17,825 nt of DNA from Candidatus Aminicenantota bacterium (lineage in GTDB: Bacteria; Acidobacteriota; Aminicenantia; UBA2199): the NCBI GenBank assembly GCA_020355945.1, contig CP070627.1, forward strand, positions 7,915,777 through 7,933,601. Reading direction: 5' to 3'. The notes under the pieces are model-generated. The model saw nothing but the letters and a program-made list of their open reading frames with translations, was not told where the DNA came from and did not search any database. Positions 1 to 6,775 of the stretch are shown here, piece after piece. Each line of letters opens with the position of its first letter. Position 1 is the first letter of the stretch. A program made the position numbers and the translations under genes.

Positions 1-419
1 AAGAAGGCAGTGAAAAAAAGCTCTACTTTAAATTAGAAGAAGAATCAGATGGTACTCAGAAGTTATTTTCGATGTTGGGGCCTGTCATCGATGTACTAAA
101 AAATGGATATGTGTTGTTCATCGACGAGTTGGAGGCCAGTTTACATCCTCATTTAACAAAGTTTTTGATAAACCTGTTCCATAATCCTGATCAGAATGAA
201 AATAACGCCCAACTTATTTTTACCACCCATGATACCAATTTACTGAACCTTCTCAGGAGAGACCAGGTTTGGTTTACTGAAAAAAATCCCCGAAACGGCA
301 GCACGGATTTGTATTCTTTATTGGAGTTCAGTCCCAGGAAGGATCAGAATATTGAAAAAGGTTACCTGGCTGGCAGATATGGAGCTGTACCTTTTTTAGG
401 AGATGGTAATATTTTATGA
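1..419 (+). CDS. AAA/ABC-type ATPase, C-terminal part (RloA / AbiLi-like), 5' end outside window
   Basis: The frame is open from the left edge (first full codon at 3), so only the last 138 residues of a larger ATPase are visible. An internal ATG at 72 is not the real start, because family motifs lie upstream of it. In order one sees an ABC-like signature stretch (ESDGTQKLF, codons 45-68), a Walker B with catalytic glutamate (VLFIDELEASLHPHL) and a switch-histidine stretch (LIFTTHD). The tail YLAGRYGAVPFL is typical of AAA_15/AAA_21 ATPases paired with RloB. The gene overlaps the next one by 4 bases (ATGA), implying translational coupling and a shared function. Known for the family: such ATPases act with an RloB or DUF4435 partner in AbiL, RloAB or PARIS-like abortive infection. 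The AbiL/RloAB assignment is inferred from the partner. The Walker A motif lies outside the window and cannot be checked. Confidence 0.85.
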   Translation, partial: EGSEKKLYFKLEEESDGTQKLFSMLGPVIDVLKNGYVLFIDELEASLHPHLTKFLINLFHNPDQNENNAQLIFTTHDTNLLNLLRRDQVWFTEKNPRNGSTDLYSLLEFSPRKDQNIEKGYLAGRYGAVPFLGDGNIL

Positions 420-1030
420 AAAGGCAAATAAAGTTAAAACAAAGAAGAGAACACATCAGGAAAGAACGCAAAATCTTTTTAATCATTTGTGAAGGAAGAA
501 AGACGGAACGATTTTACTTCAAAGAGTTCAGGACCAGGAATAATAACATAAGAATTGAAGTCCCCAATTGCAGTTATACGGACCCATTAAACCTGGCACA
601 ATTTGCAATAAAAATGAAATCCACTTACGATATCGATCTAAAAAGAGGTGACAGGATTTGGTGCGTATTTGATGTTAACTGTAATAAAGACGAAATGATA
701 AAAAATGCCAAAAAAGAAGCTGACAAAAACAAAATTGAAGTTATCTTATCAAATCCCTGCTTTGAATTGTGGTATCTTTTACATTTTGAGTTTTCCACTG
801 CATACATTAGCACAGAGCAGGCGGTTAAAAAACTGGAAGAAAAATATATTCCCAACTATCAAAAAAATCAATTCTATTTCGATCAATTAAAACCCCATCT
901 TTCCAAAGCTGTTGAAAATGCTCAAAGGTTAAACCGCTTTCATGAAGGAAATCAAACTCCCCTTTTCAGCACTGAAAGCAATCCATCAACCCAGGTTTTC
1001 AGGCTAGCAGCAGTTTTACCTGTCTCCTGA
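416..1030 (+). CDS. rloB: RloB family protein (AbiLii-like), TOPRIM-like putative nuclease of a two-gene defence system
   Basis: A complete 204-residue protein, close to the usual RloB length of about 200. Residues 20-35 carry the family opening (FLIICEGRKTERFYF, with Glu26 and Glu31). Residues 82-90 carry a core acidic motif read as CVFDVNCN (Asp86). Residues 112-124 give the hallmark SNPCFELWYLLHF, and the C-terminus carries NPST (189-192). These motifs are why it is called RloB; the family is thought to have a TOPRIM-like metal-binding core. The start ATG overlaps the stop of the ATPase gene, as in AbiL/RloAB operons. In such pairs the ATPase is thought to sense or control and the RloB-type subunit to act as the toxic effector. 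Oddity: the second acid expected two residues after Asp86 is Asn88. The basic N-terminus (first 19 residues) is also typical. Confidence 0.88.
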   Translation: MKRQIKLKQRREHIRKERKIFLIICEGRKTERFYFKEFRTRNNNIRIEVPNCSYTDPLNLAQFAIKMKSTYDIDLKRGDRIWCVFDVNCNKDEMIKNAKKEADKNKIEVILSNPCFELWYLLHFEFSTAYISTEQAVKKLEEKYIPNYQKNQFYFDQLKPHLSKAVENAQRLNRFHEGNQTPLFSTESNPSTQVFRLAAVLPVS

Positions 1031-1060
1031 CATGATTCCCGGGGGGTCACAATTTTATCT

Positions 1061-1079
1061 ACGAAGTTACACGAAGAGG
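1061..1079. repeat. CACGAA-type short dispersed element
   Basis: The sequence ACGAAGTTACACGAAGAGG matches the theme (C)ACGAA-n-ACACGAA. The same theme recurs, in complement on the + strand, at 10558-10583 and 14590-14613 inside the megasynthase. It looks like a scattered short repeat rather than a coding or regulatory site. Confidence 0.5.
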
Positions 1080-1164
1080 AAAACGAGAAAGCGGGGACAA
1101 GCAAAAATTTGGAAATTTGGTAGCGTTTGATGGTAAAGAAAAACAGGGGATAGACCTTCTTCAC

Positions 1165-1439
1165 CGTCAGGAATTGATTCACCACAACCTGGAGTTTATT
1201 CCATACCATTAAGAATTTATTCACCACCGTCAGGGATTTGTTCTCTACCTTCTGGAATTGATTAACCACCGCTTAGAATTTATCCCCCCCCATTAGAAAT
1301 TGATTCCCGGTCACCTGGAATTCATTACTTTCCATTGGGAATTAATTCCCCTTCGCTTGGAATTTATTCCCCACCGGTGGTCAGTGATTTTTTCCGGGTG
1401 GTGAGTATTCTTATAATGGTGGTGAATGATTTTATCCCG
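1165..1439. repeat. Head-to-head array of exact 21-bp degenerate repeats (10 units leftward, 3 units rightward)
   Basis: Ten units with a core like GAATTnATTCnCCACC have their equivalent base at 1180, 1201, 1222 and so on to 1369, exactly 21 bp apart with no indels. At the palindrome CCACCGGTGG (1371-1380) the orientation flips. Three inverted units then begin with GGTGGT at 1376, 1397 and 1418, again exactly 21 bp apart. Read outward (minus strand leftward from 1374, plus strand rightward from 1377), both arms encode heptapeptides of the type V-x-N-[KQD]-F-[QLI]-x, for example VVNQFLT, VVNKFLM and VVNDFIP. Two leftward units contain an in-frame TAA. The array is either a decayed coding heptad repeat or a DNA-level array; 21 bp is two helical turns, so all units would face the same side. 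Confidence 0.85.
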
Positions 1440-1476
1440 GAGGATAAGTAGTATTACTTATTTTTTCTAAAAGGGA

Positions 1477-1506
1477 TTGACTTTACTTATCAAGGTATGG
1501 TAAAAA
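1477..1506 (+). promoter_or_regulatory. Candidate sigma70-like promoter for the cyclase-NACHT gene
   Basis: TTGACT at 1477-1482 resembles a -35 box. With an 18-base spacer, TAAAAA at 1501-1506 could serve as a weak -10 box. It lies about 135 bases upstream of the start codon at 1641. The -35 match is good and the -10 match is poor, so this is tentative. Confidence 0.35.
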
Positions 1507-1640
1507 TATTATTCCGGTGCAATCGACGATGTTTAAATGTAGGGAATCTGAGTTGGTTAAGTTAAAAGGGGTAAGGATTAGAATGATCCCCTCTAAGGGC
1601 GGAAGATTATCAAGTTCTTCATACTTATTGGGAGAAGAAA

Positions 1641-3614
1641 ATGACAACCTATAAGAAAGGTGTTCTGCTGCTATCAGATGTAAAAAACTATACGTCCCAA
1701 TCTTTAAAACTAGGCTCAGAAAAAACAGAACAGTTCCTTAATTATTTTGAGTCTATTATCAAACCGTTGGTGCAGACTTACTATGGCTACTGGCTTAAAC
1801 GGATTGGTGACGGGATACTGGTTTTCTTCGAGGATGAGATAAATTTTCTTGATTTTGCTACCAAACTCCGTGATATATCACAAGAGGGTGGTCTTGATAA
1901 AGAGGATTTCTGGTGTGCACTCCGGATTGTGGCACATTTTGGAAATTTCGCCTTTAAAGAATTAGAAGAGAATATCGGAGACTTAATTGGCCCGGAAGGT
2001 ATTGAAGTATTTCGTATCGAGAAATATGCAGATGCTTACGATGTTGTAATAACTGAATTCTTGCTGTCTATTATAAAAAATTATCTACCTGTACGACAAA
2101 TAACTTCACATCGTATAGGTAGAGAAACTCTCAAGGGATTTGGGGAAGACGTAACTCTTTTTAAGTTAGTGTTTCCAGCAAAAGGGGATAAAATTCACTC
2201 GAATATACTGAAAGTCCAAATGGATCAACTGGAACTCACTACCCGGGAAATACCTGTATTTGGTGACATTTATCCACCTCTACGAATGGAAGAAAATTTC
2301 ATAAACCTTAATATACAGTCGGGAAAAGTACACTCATCCACTGACCTTGAAGTCCAGCAGCAGGATATGGATAAATTACTGGGTGTAAATGAAGAAAGAA
2401 TACATTACGAAGACGATACAACTAAGATAGACGGCCGTAAGTCATTTAATGTTGAGAAGCTATATCAATATTTTAAACGAGGAATCATTCTGGGGCTGCC
2501 AGGTTCAGGTAAAACCACAATTTTGAAATATTTTGCCTTTAGAGAATTTAAATTTAATGCCAAACTGAACCTTCGAGGCTCTAAATCCAATAATGTTGGG
2601 GAGAAAAAAGCCCCGCGCTTAATATTGATGATCGAATGCCGCAACGTATTGGATTTTGATCAATGGTACAGTCTCCGTTACGGAAGTCTGCCTATCAAAC
2701 ATGTTCCATTCAACCTGGAAACAGTGCTGGGCTATTTCACCTACTGTTTTATATATCACCGTGAAAAGATAGAAACGATAGACAGGGAGCTTGAACTGGC
2801 AGAACGAATTGTATGCAGATCCTTTCGTCAAGGCAATTTGTCAATCCTAATAGATGCACTGGATGAGGCCCTGGACGTCCAGGTAAAAAACACAATAGTA
2901 GAGGGAGTGAAGTTGTTGTTCCATGAACAAGATGACCTGAAGATGGAGACAGAACAAAAAGATCATGGCACACGGATATTCCTGACCTCCCGTTATTCGG
3001 AACAAGAACGATTTTTATGGGGAAAAAATGGATGGATCCTGCAACCGCGGTTCGAAGTAAAATCGTTGGATAAGAATCAGCTTCGCGATCTTGCAATTCA
3101 TTTCTACGGGGAAAATCAAGAAGTATTCAATCGATTTGATGATGCGGTATGGCGAGAAGATATTGCCATGAAAGTGGGAGGTACACCCCTTACTGCCCTA
3201 CTTGTTATCGCATATTTTGAAATTTTTGGTCATTTCGATACCCGTTACAACATGTATCATATTATGGTAGTTTTTATACTTGTCCGAGTATGGAAGCGAA
3301 TCAAAGAAAAAGATTTCGAACAGGATATGCGCACTTTTTTTAAATTGGCAAAATCAAAGGAAATTTTGAAAGAAGAAGTCGAGGCTGCGGTTATTTACGA
3401 TGCTTTATCCCTTTTGGCCTACGCACATACTGATATTGGACGGGTTATGAAAGAGGCAGATATCATTGGTGTATTAAGACTTTTTATCCAAAAGGAGGAT
3501 AAAGGCAACCTGGATCCCGACGAAGAAGCGGAACAATTGTTGAAACGGTTGAAGGAAGATCCGTGCTGGTTTCAGCCGGACCCATGGATTATGTATTTAT
3601 TCATTCTACTGTGA
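1641..3614 (+). CDS. Class III nucleotidyl-cyclase-like domain + NACHT/STAND NTPase (N-terminal part of a frame-split gene)
   Basis: ATG at 1641 follows a good ribosome site (GGGAGAAG, 1630-1637). Residues about 5-180 form a class III adenylate/guanylate-cyclase-like domain with both metal-binding aspartates (Asp13 in LLLSDVKNYT, Asp57 in KRIGDGILVFF) and the later DLIGPEGIEVFRI stretch. There the usual catalytic Asn appears to be replaced while Arg is kept, so cyclase activity is uncertain. Residues about 280-560 form a NACHT NTPase: Walker A GLPGSGKTT (285-293), Walker B LIDALDEA (about 403-410) and a sensor-like FLTSRY (about 445). The last about 18 residues (from CWFQPDP) are out-of-frame readthrough. 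The natural continuation YVFIHSTVMEYLAAHF is encoded one frame over in the next entry. I infer one original protein of about 1553 residues, a STAND switch with a cyclase-like effector and a WD40 sensor. Cyclase-linked STAND proteins are known in general; this exact protein is not one I recognise. Confidence 0.82.
   Translation: MTTYKKGVLLLSDVKNYTSQSLKLGSEKTEQFLNYFESIIKPLVQTYYGYWLKRIGDGILVFFEDEINFLDFATKLRDISQEGGLDKEDFWCALRIVAHFGNFAFKELEENIGDLIGPEGIEVFRIEKYADAYDVVITEFLLSIIKNYLPVRQITSHRIGRETLKGFGEDVTLFKLVFPAKGDKIHSNILKVQMDQLELTTREIPVFGDIYPPLRMEENFINLNIQSGKVHSSTDLEVQQQDMDKLLGVNEERIHYEDDTTKIDGRKSFNVEKLYQYFKRGIILGLPGSGKTTILKYFAFREFKFNAKLNLRGSKSNNVGEKKAPRLILMIECRNVLDFDQWYSLRYGSLPIKHVPFNLETVLGYFTYCFIYHREKIETIDRELELAERIVCRSFRQGNLSILIDALDEALDVQVKNTIVEGVKLLFHEQDDLKMETEQKDHGTRIFLTSRYSEQERFLWGKNGWILQPRFEVKSLDKNQLRDLAIHFYGENQEVFNRFDDAVWREDIAMKVGGTPLTALLVIAYFEIFGHFDTRYNMYHIMVVFILVRVWKRIKEKDFEQDMRTFFKLAKSKEILKEEVEAAVIYDALSLLAYAHTDIGRVMKEADIIGVLRLFIQKEDKGNLDPDEEAEQLLKRLKEDPCWFQPDPWIMYLFILL
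3503..3614 (+). other. Frame-change site within the cyclase-NACHT-WD40 gene
   Basis: The upstream frame stays open to the TGA at 3612-3614. The downstream frame is open from just after a TAA at 3500-3502. The protein reads smoothly if the frame moves by one base around 3558-3564: LLKRLKEDP from the first frame joined to LLVSAGPMDYVFIHSTVMEY from the second, which restores the usual NACHT-tail motif (F-I-H-x-T-x-x-E-Y). One missing base in CCGTGCTGG is the simplest explanation. No convincing slippery heptamer was seen, so a mutation or sequencing error is more likely than programmed frameshifting. Confidence 0.75.
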
Positions 3615-6301
3615 TGGAATATCTGGCAGCACATTTTATAATACAAAAACTCATCGACCCCAATTATCTGGATTACGTCTTTCCTTGTCCGAATCTATTC
3701 CAAAATCTGGAGAGTAGGAAGCAAGCTTTCTTCGAGTCTGAAGTCTTACCAATCGCTGTTGGCAGCAGTATTGAAAATGGAGCAAGTATCATTCGTTTTC
3801 TCGGAAGACATATTCAGGTAGTTAAAAAGAAAAGTGAGATTGTAAAACTTTATCAACTTTCGATTAAGTGTTTGGCGGAATATGAAAATTATATTGACCG
3901 GCATTATAAACTAAAACGCCTGAAACTGCTTCACAAAGAGATGGAGAAATCAATCACTACCCATTTAAAGGATGTTGATTGGGTTTATCGAACCCTAAAG
4001 AGAATTATTTTAAAATCTGACGAAAAACAAATAAAATTTTGGGAGGCCACCCTAAAGTCTATCTCCAAACTTAGCAGACAGTACTTTTTTGACAATTATC
4101 TTGAGTACGATGAATTTGTCTCCAACAATTCATATATATTCAAAACACGACAAAGCCTATTATATACACTTATCGACTTGGACTTAGTTAATCAATGGAT
4201 ACACAAGCACCAAGAAGAAAATGTGCGTTCTGATGGCAAATACCTGGAGAAGATAGGAGATAACTTACTAACCCTCAATACAAAAGGTTATCACCCGGAG
4301 GACAGAAATTACTTCTATTATTTCAAAAATTCGGGAGAAGGATTGGTCGGGATCCTGGGAAGTCCCAATTTTCTTCATATGGATGCAATCACCTGCATCA
4401 CATATAACCCCAGTGGACAATTAATCGCTTCAGGGTCTAAAGACAGCATTATCAGGGTTTGGGATGCAGATACAGGCAAGGAAATTCAAGCATTCAAAGG
4501 GCATTTGGACATCATCACCAGCATCATTTTCAGCCCGGATTGGGAATATTTACTTTCCGGCTCATCGGATAATACCATCAGGCTTTGGAAAACTTTTTAT
4601 GGAAAAGAACTACGATGCATTAAAGGGCACAAAGGTGATGTTACCTGCTTAAAATACTTTCCTGACGGCATGCGTGTTGTCTCAAGCTCCAAAGACCACA
4701 CCATCAAAATTTGGGATGTGGATGAAAAATTGGAATTATTCGCGTTAGAAGGGCATCAAGCTCCTGTGTACAGCATCAGCATCAGTCCCGATGGTAACCG
4801 CATTATTTCCGGTTCCGGCGATAGAAGCATAAAACTATGGGATGTTAACGATAGGAAGGAAATATATACTTTTAAAGGGCATAAAGATGTTGTACGCTCC
4901 GTCTGTTTCAGTCCTGATGGAAAACATTTTCTCTCAGGTTCAGCGGATAGAACAATCGGGTTATGGGAAACCACTTCCAGGAAATTATTATGTTTGTTTA
5001 AAAAACATAGCAATGAAGTGATACATGTTGCTTTTAATTCTATGGGCGATCAATGCCTATCCTTTTCACTCGATGGAAACATTAAGTTATGGAGCTTCAT
5101 CACCGGTAAAGAGATACTTAACTATAGAGGACAGAGAAGGCCTTTTAGAGCTGCTAATATCAGTCCCAATGGCCATCGAATTGTTTCCGGTGACGATGAT
5201 GGTCATATTAATTTGTGGAGCACCAAAGACGGAAGTAGAATGCGAATATTTAGAGGACACCGCTCTCCTGTAACCAGTATTGATTTCAGTCCCAACGGAA
5301 GGCAGTTAGTATCTGGTTCCAAGGACTCTAAAATCATATTGTGGGATACTGAAAACGGAAAAGAGATACGAGTAATGGATGGGCACAATGCTCCCGTTAC
5401 ATGTGTTAAATTTAGTCCATCTTGCAACTATATTTTATCAGGTTCACAGGATGCCACAATCAAATTATGGACTACTCATAATGGAAAGGAGGTGAGAGAA
5501 TTTTGTGGACACACCGATTCTATTAGATGTGTTGATTTCAGAGCAATCGGGTCTCATATAATTACAGCCTCCAATGACAAGACCGTAAAAATGTGGGACC
5601 TGAAAAAAGGATTGATATATACTTTTGAAGGTTACGATGCTCCTATATCTTATTTAAAGTTTAATGAAAATGGTAGGAATATCGTATCCGTTTCGGAAGA
5701 TAACATAATAAAAATATGGGATGTTTCTAGCGGTAAGAAGGTAAAGGTATATAAAGGGCCATGCGATCATGCAGGTTACATATATATCCCAGATGAGGAT
5801 AAGGCTGTTTACTCAAATCTCACAGATTATTCCATCAATTTTTGGGATCTTTCTTCTGGGAGAATTGTAAAAACCTTTACCGGACATACCTCAAAAGTGA
5901 CCGGGATTAAGGCTTGGAAACAATATTTAATCTCTGTGTCGCAAGACTGCACACTCAAAATTTGGGATATTCCTTCCAGGCAACTTGTAATATCAGTTCC
6001 ACTGGTGTGGCCCCCATCAGATTTGAAACAGCACACCACCAATAAAAATATATTTGCAACTGCTAATGCCAATGGTATCGTAACTTTTTTCGATATTCAA
6101 AAGGTTTTAGATAAACGTCACCTGGGCATATACCATTCTCCCCACGACCGATTTATCATTAGAGATAATAGATACAAAAGATTTGGTTTTTTTAATTATC
6201 GTCAAGAATCAGATCTCGATGAAATTACTTTTGAAAATAATGATGATTCCGGTCTTCAAGAATTAAAATTATTAGAAATTCTCGATCTAGAAGATATCTG
6301 A
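3563..6301 (+). CDS. WD40-repeat protein: C-terminal part of the frame-split cyclase-NACHT gene
   Basis: The frame runs 912 residues from a GTG at 3563 that lacks a ribosome site, so it is probably not an independent start. Residues 1-30 complete the NACHT tail (DYVFIHSTVMEYLAAHF). Residues about 30-270 are a helical, probably alpha-solenoid linker rich in Lys, Leu and Ile. From about residue 273 there are 14 WD40 units of about 42 residues, each ending in GH, with SGS-D and a W-D or L-W strand; the best copies are units 1-5 and 8-10. Fourteen blades fit two seven-bladed propellers. A tail of about 60 residues ends in an acidic stretch. Known for the family: WD40 arrays on STAND NTPases form the sensor that recognises a ligand and releases autoinhibition. 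I infer this is the sensor half of the protein starting at 1641. Confidence 0.82.
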   Translation: MLVSAGPMDYVFIHSTVMEYLAAHFIIQKLIDPNYLDYVFPCPNLFQNLESRKQAFFESEVLPIAVGSSIENGASIIRFLGRHIQVVKKKSEIVKLYQLSIKCLAEYENYIDRHYKLKRLKLLHKEMEKSITTHLKDVDWVYRTLKRIILKSDEKQIKFWEATLKSISKLSRQYFFDNYLEYDEFVSNNSYIFKTRQSLLYTLIDLDLVNQWIHKHQEENVRSDGKYLEKIGDNLLTLNTKGYHPEDRNYFYYFKNSGEGLVGILGSPNFLHMDAITCITYNPSGQLIASGSKDSIIRVWDADTGKEIQAFKGHLDIITSIIFSPDWEYLLSGSSDNTIRLWKTFYGKELRCIKGHKGDVTCLKYFPDGMRVVSSSKDHTIKIWDVDEKLELFALEGHQAPVYSISISPDGNRIISGSGDRSIKLWDVNDRKEIYTFKGHKDVVRSVCFSPDGKHFLSGSADRTIGLWETTSRKLLCLFKKHSNEVIHVAFNSMGDQCLSFSLDGNIKLWSFITGKEILNYRGQRRPFRAANISPNGHRIVSGDDDGHINLWSTKDGSRMRIFRGHRSPVTSIDFSPNGRQLVSGSKDSKIILWDTENGKEIRVMDGHNAPVTCVKFSPSCNYILSGSQDATIKLWTTHNGKEVREFCGHTDSIRCVDFRAIGSHIITASNDKTVKMWDLKKGLIYTFEGYDAPISYLKFNENGRNIVSVSEDNIIKIWDVSSGKKVKVYKGPCDHAGYIYIPDEDKAVYSNLTDYSINFWDLSSGRIVKTFTGHTSKVTGIKAWKQYLISVSQDCTLKIWDIPSRQLVISVPLVWPPSDLKQHTTNKNIFATANANGIVTFFDIQKVLDKRHLGIYHSPHDRFIIRDNRYKRFGFFNYRQESDLDEITFENNDDSGLQELKLLEILDLEDI
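4378..6110 (+). repeat. Coding array of 14 WD40 units (about 126 bp each)
   Basis: Successive units start with short strands such as DAITCI, DIITSI, GDVTCL, APVYSI, DVVRSV, SPVTSI, APVTCV and DSIRCV. Each contains a SxSxD-type turn and a strand such as IRVWDAD or IKLWDVN. Units 6, 7, 12 and 14 are the most divergent. Fourteen is twice seven, the number needed for two closed propellers. Confidence 0.85.
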
Positions 6302-6356
6302 GTAATAAGGGGAGACTCTCAACAAGCAATTAGACTAACGAAAAAGAGAAAAAGGG

Positions 6357-6383
6357 AAAAGAGGTGGACAAAAAGAGGTGGAC
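6357..6383. repeat. Short tandem duplication (AAAAGAGGTGGAC x2)
   Basis: The 13-mer AAAAGAGGTGGAC begins at 6357 and again at 6371, a period of 14. It lies in a purine-rich stretch with no gene. The role is unknown. Confidence 0.6.
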
Positions 6384-6554
6384 AGGCAAAAAATATAGCC
6401 GTGAGGGGATTGGAAATACAGCCGAACCAGAAATAATCTCAGTTGCGGTCGATTTTAGAACGTAATTCTCCACGAATCATTAATGTTTTCCTCTTCATCG
6501 ATATTGTAATGCATGGCAAAATTAAAAGTCGCCAGGTAAAAAAATTGTTTTCCT

Positions 6555-6660
6555 GGTATAAAAAAACGGGATTTTATTTGCAGGGGGTGATTGCAAATAA
6601 AAAATAAATGCTGAATTATCAATCGTTTCGAGACATTTTATTTGCATTTTCCATCTTTTT
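6555..6660. repeat. Direct repeat copy 1 flanking the AlbA_2 gene
   Basis: About 106 bases starting GGTATAAAAAAACGGG match 8262-8366 with about five mismatches. Weaker similarity extends about 20 bases to the left. Inside is a perfect inverted repeat, TTTTATTTGCA (6572-6582) and TGCAAATAAAA (6592-6602), around the 9-base loop GGGGGTGAT. A third copy of the same arm lies at 6636-6646. The repeat ends about 115 bases before the TTG start at 6776. Confidence 0.9.
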
Positions 6661-6705
6661 TCATGTTGGGGGACAGCAGCGGAATGAATCAAAATTCTTT
6701 TTGGG

Positions 6706-6735
6706 TTGATTTTTATAGGCGAAATCTGGTATAAA
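6706..6735 (+). promoter_or_regulatory. Candidate sigma70-like promoter for the AlbA_2 gene
   Basis: TTGATT at 6706-6711 and TATAAA at 6730-6735 are separated by 18 bases and lie about 40 bases upstream of the start codon. Both hexamers are reasonable matches to the bacterial consensus. The region is A+T-rich, so chance matches are likely. Confidence 0.4.
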
Positions 6736-6763
6736 TAAATATTAACTGCTAGATTAAAAAATT

Positions 6764-6770
6764 AGGAGAA
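6764..6770 (+). promoter_or_regulatory. Ribosome binding site that fixes a TTG start
   Basis: AGGAGAA at 6764-6770 sits five bases before TTG at 6776. No ATG or GTG is better placed, so the rare TTG start is supported by this strong Shine-Dalgarno sequence and by the family's short N-terminus. Confidence 0.7.
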
Positions 6771-6775
6771 AAAAA

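Larger units (their letters stand above)
1031..1640. other. 610-bp gene-free stretch between rloB and the cyclase-NACHT gene
   Basis: No convincing protein-coding gene is seen. The stretch holds, in order, a CACGAA-type element (1061-1079), a two-armed 21-bp repeat array (1165-1439) and a candidate promoter (1477-1506) ahead of the cyclase-NACHT gene. No clear terminator follows rloB. A short minus-strand reading frame across 952-1269 exists only because the 21-bp units are a multiple of three. It starts inside the array and overlaps the end of rloB, so it is not called as a gene. Confidence 0.7.
6302..6775. other. 474-bp gene-free stretch upstream of the AlbA_2 gene
   Basis: No gene was found. 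The first part is purine-rich and carries a 14-bp-period tandem duplication of AAAAGAGGTGGAC (6357-6383). The middle holds copy 1 of a direct repeat (6555-6660). The end carries a candidate promoter (6706-6735) and the ribosome site for the TTG start at 6776. No clear terminator is seen after the stop at 6301. Confidence 0.65.

Noticed and set aside
952..1269. A 105-codon minus-strand reading frame containing VNQF/VNKF heptads as a real gene
   Set aside because: It starts with a GTG inside the 21-bp array, just after an in-frame TAA, has no ribosome site, and overlaps the end of rloB on the other strand. The heptads are reported as a repeat array instead.
1165..1439. CRISPR array
   Set aside because: Units are 21 bp back to back with gradual divergence; there are no constant repeats separated by unique spacers and no cas genes.
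3600..3614. Programmed -1 frameshift at the NACHT/WD40 junction
   Set aside because: No convincing slippery heptamer or downstream stem-loop was found; a one-base deletion or sequencing error explains it more simply.
6572..6602. Rho-independent terminator formed by TTTTATTTGCA/TGCAAATAAAA
   Set aside because: The stem is A+T-rich and ends in A's on both strands with no following T-run; it also lies far from a gene end in copy 1.
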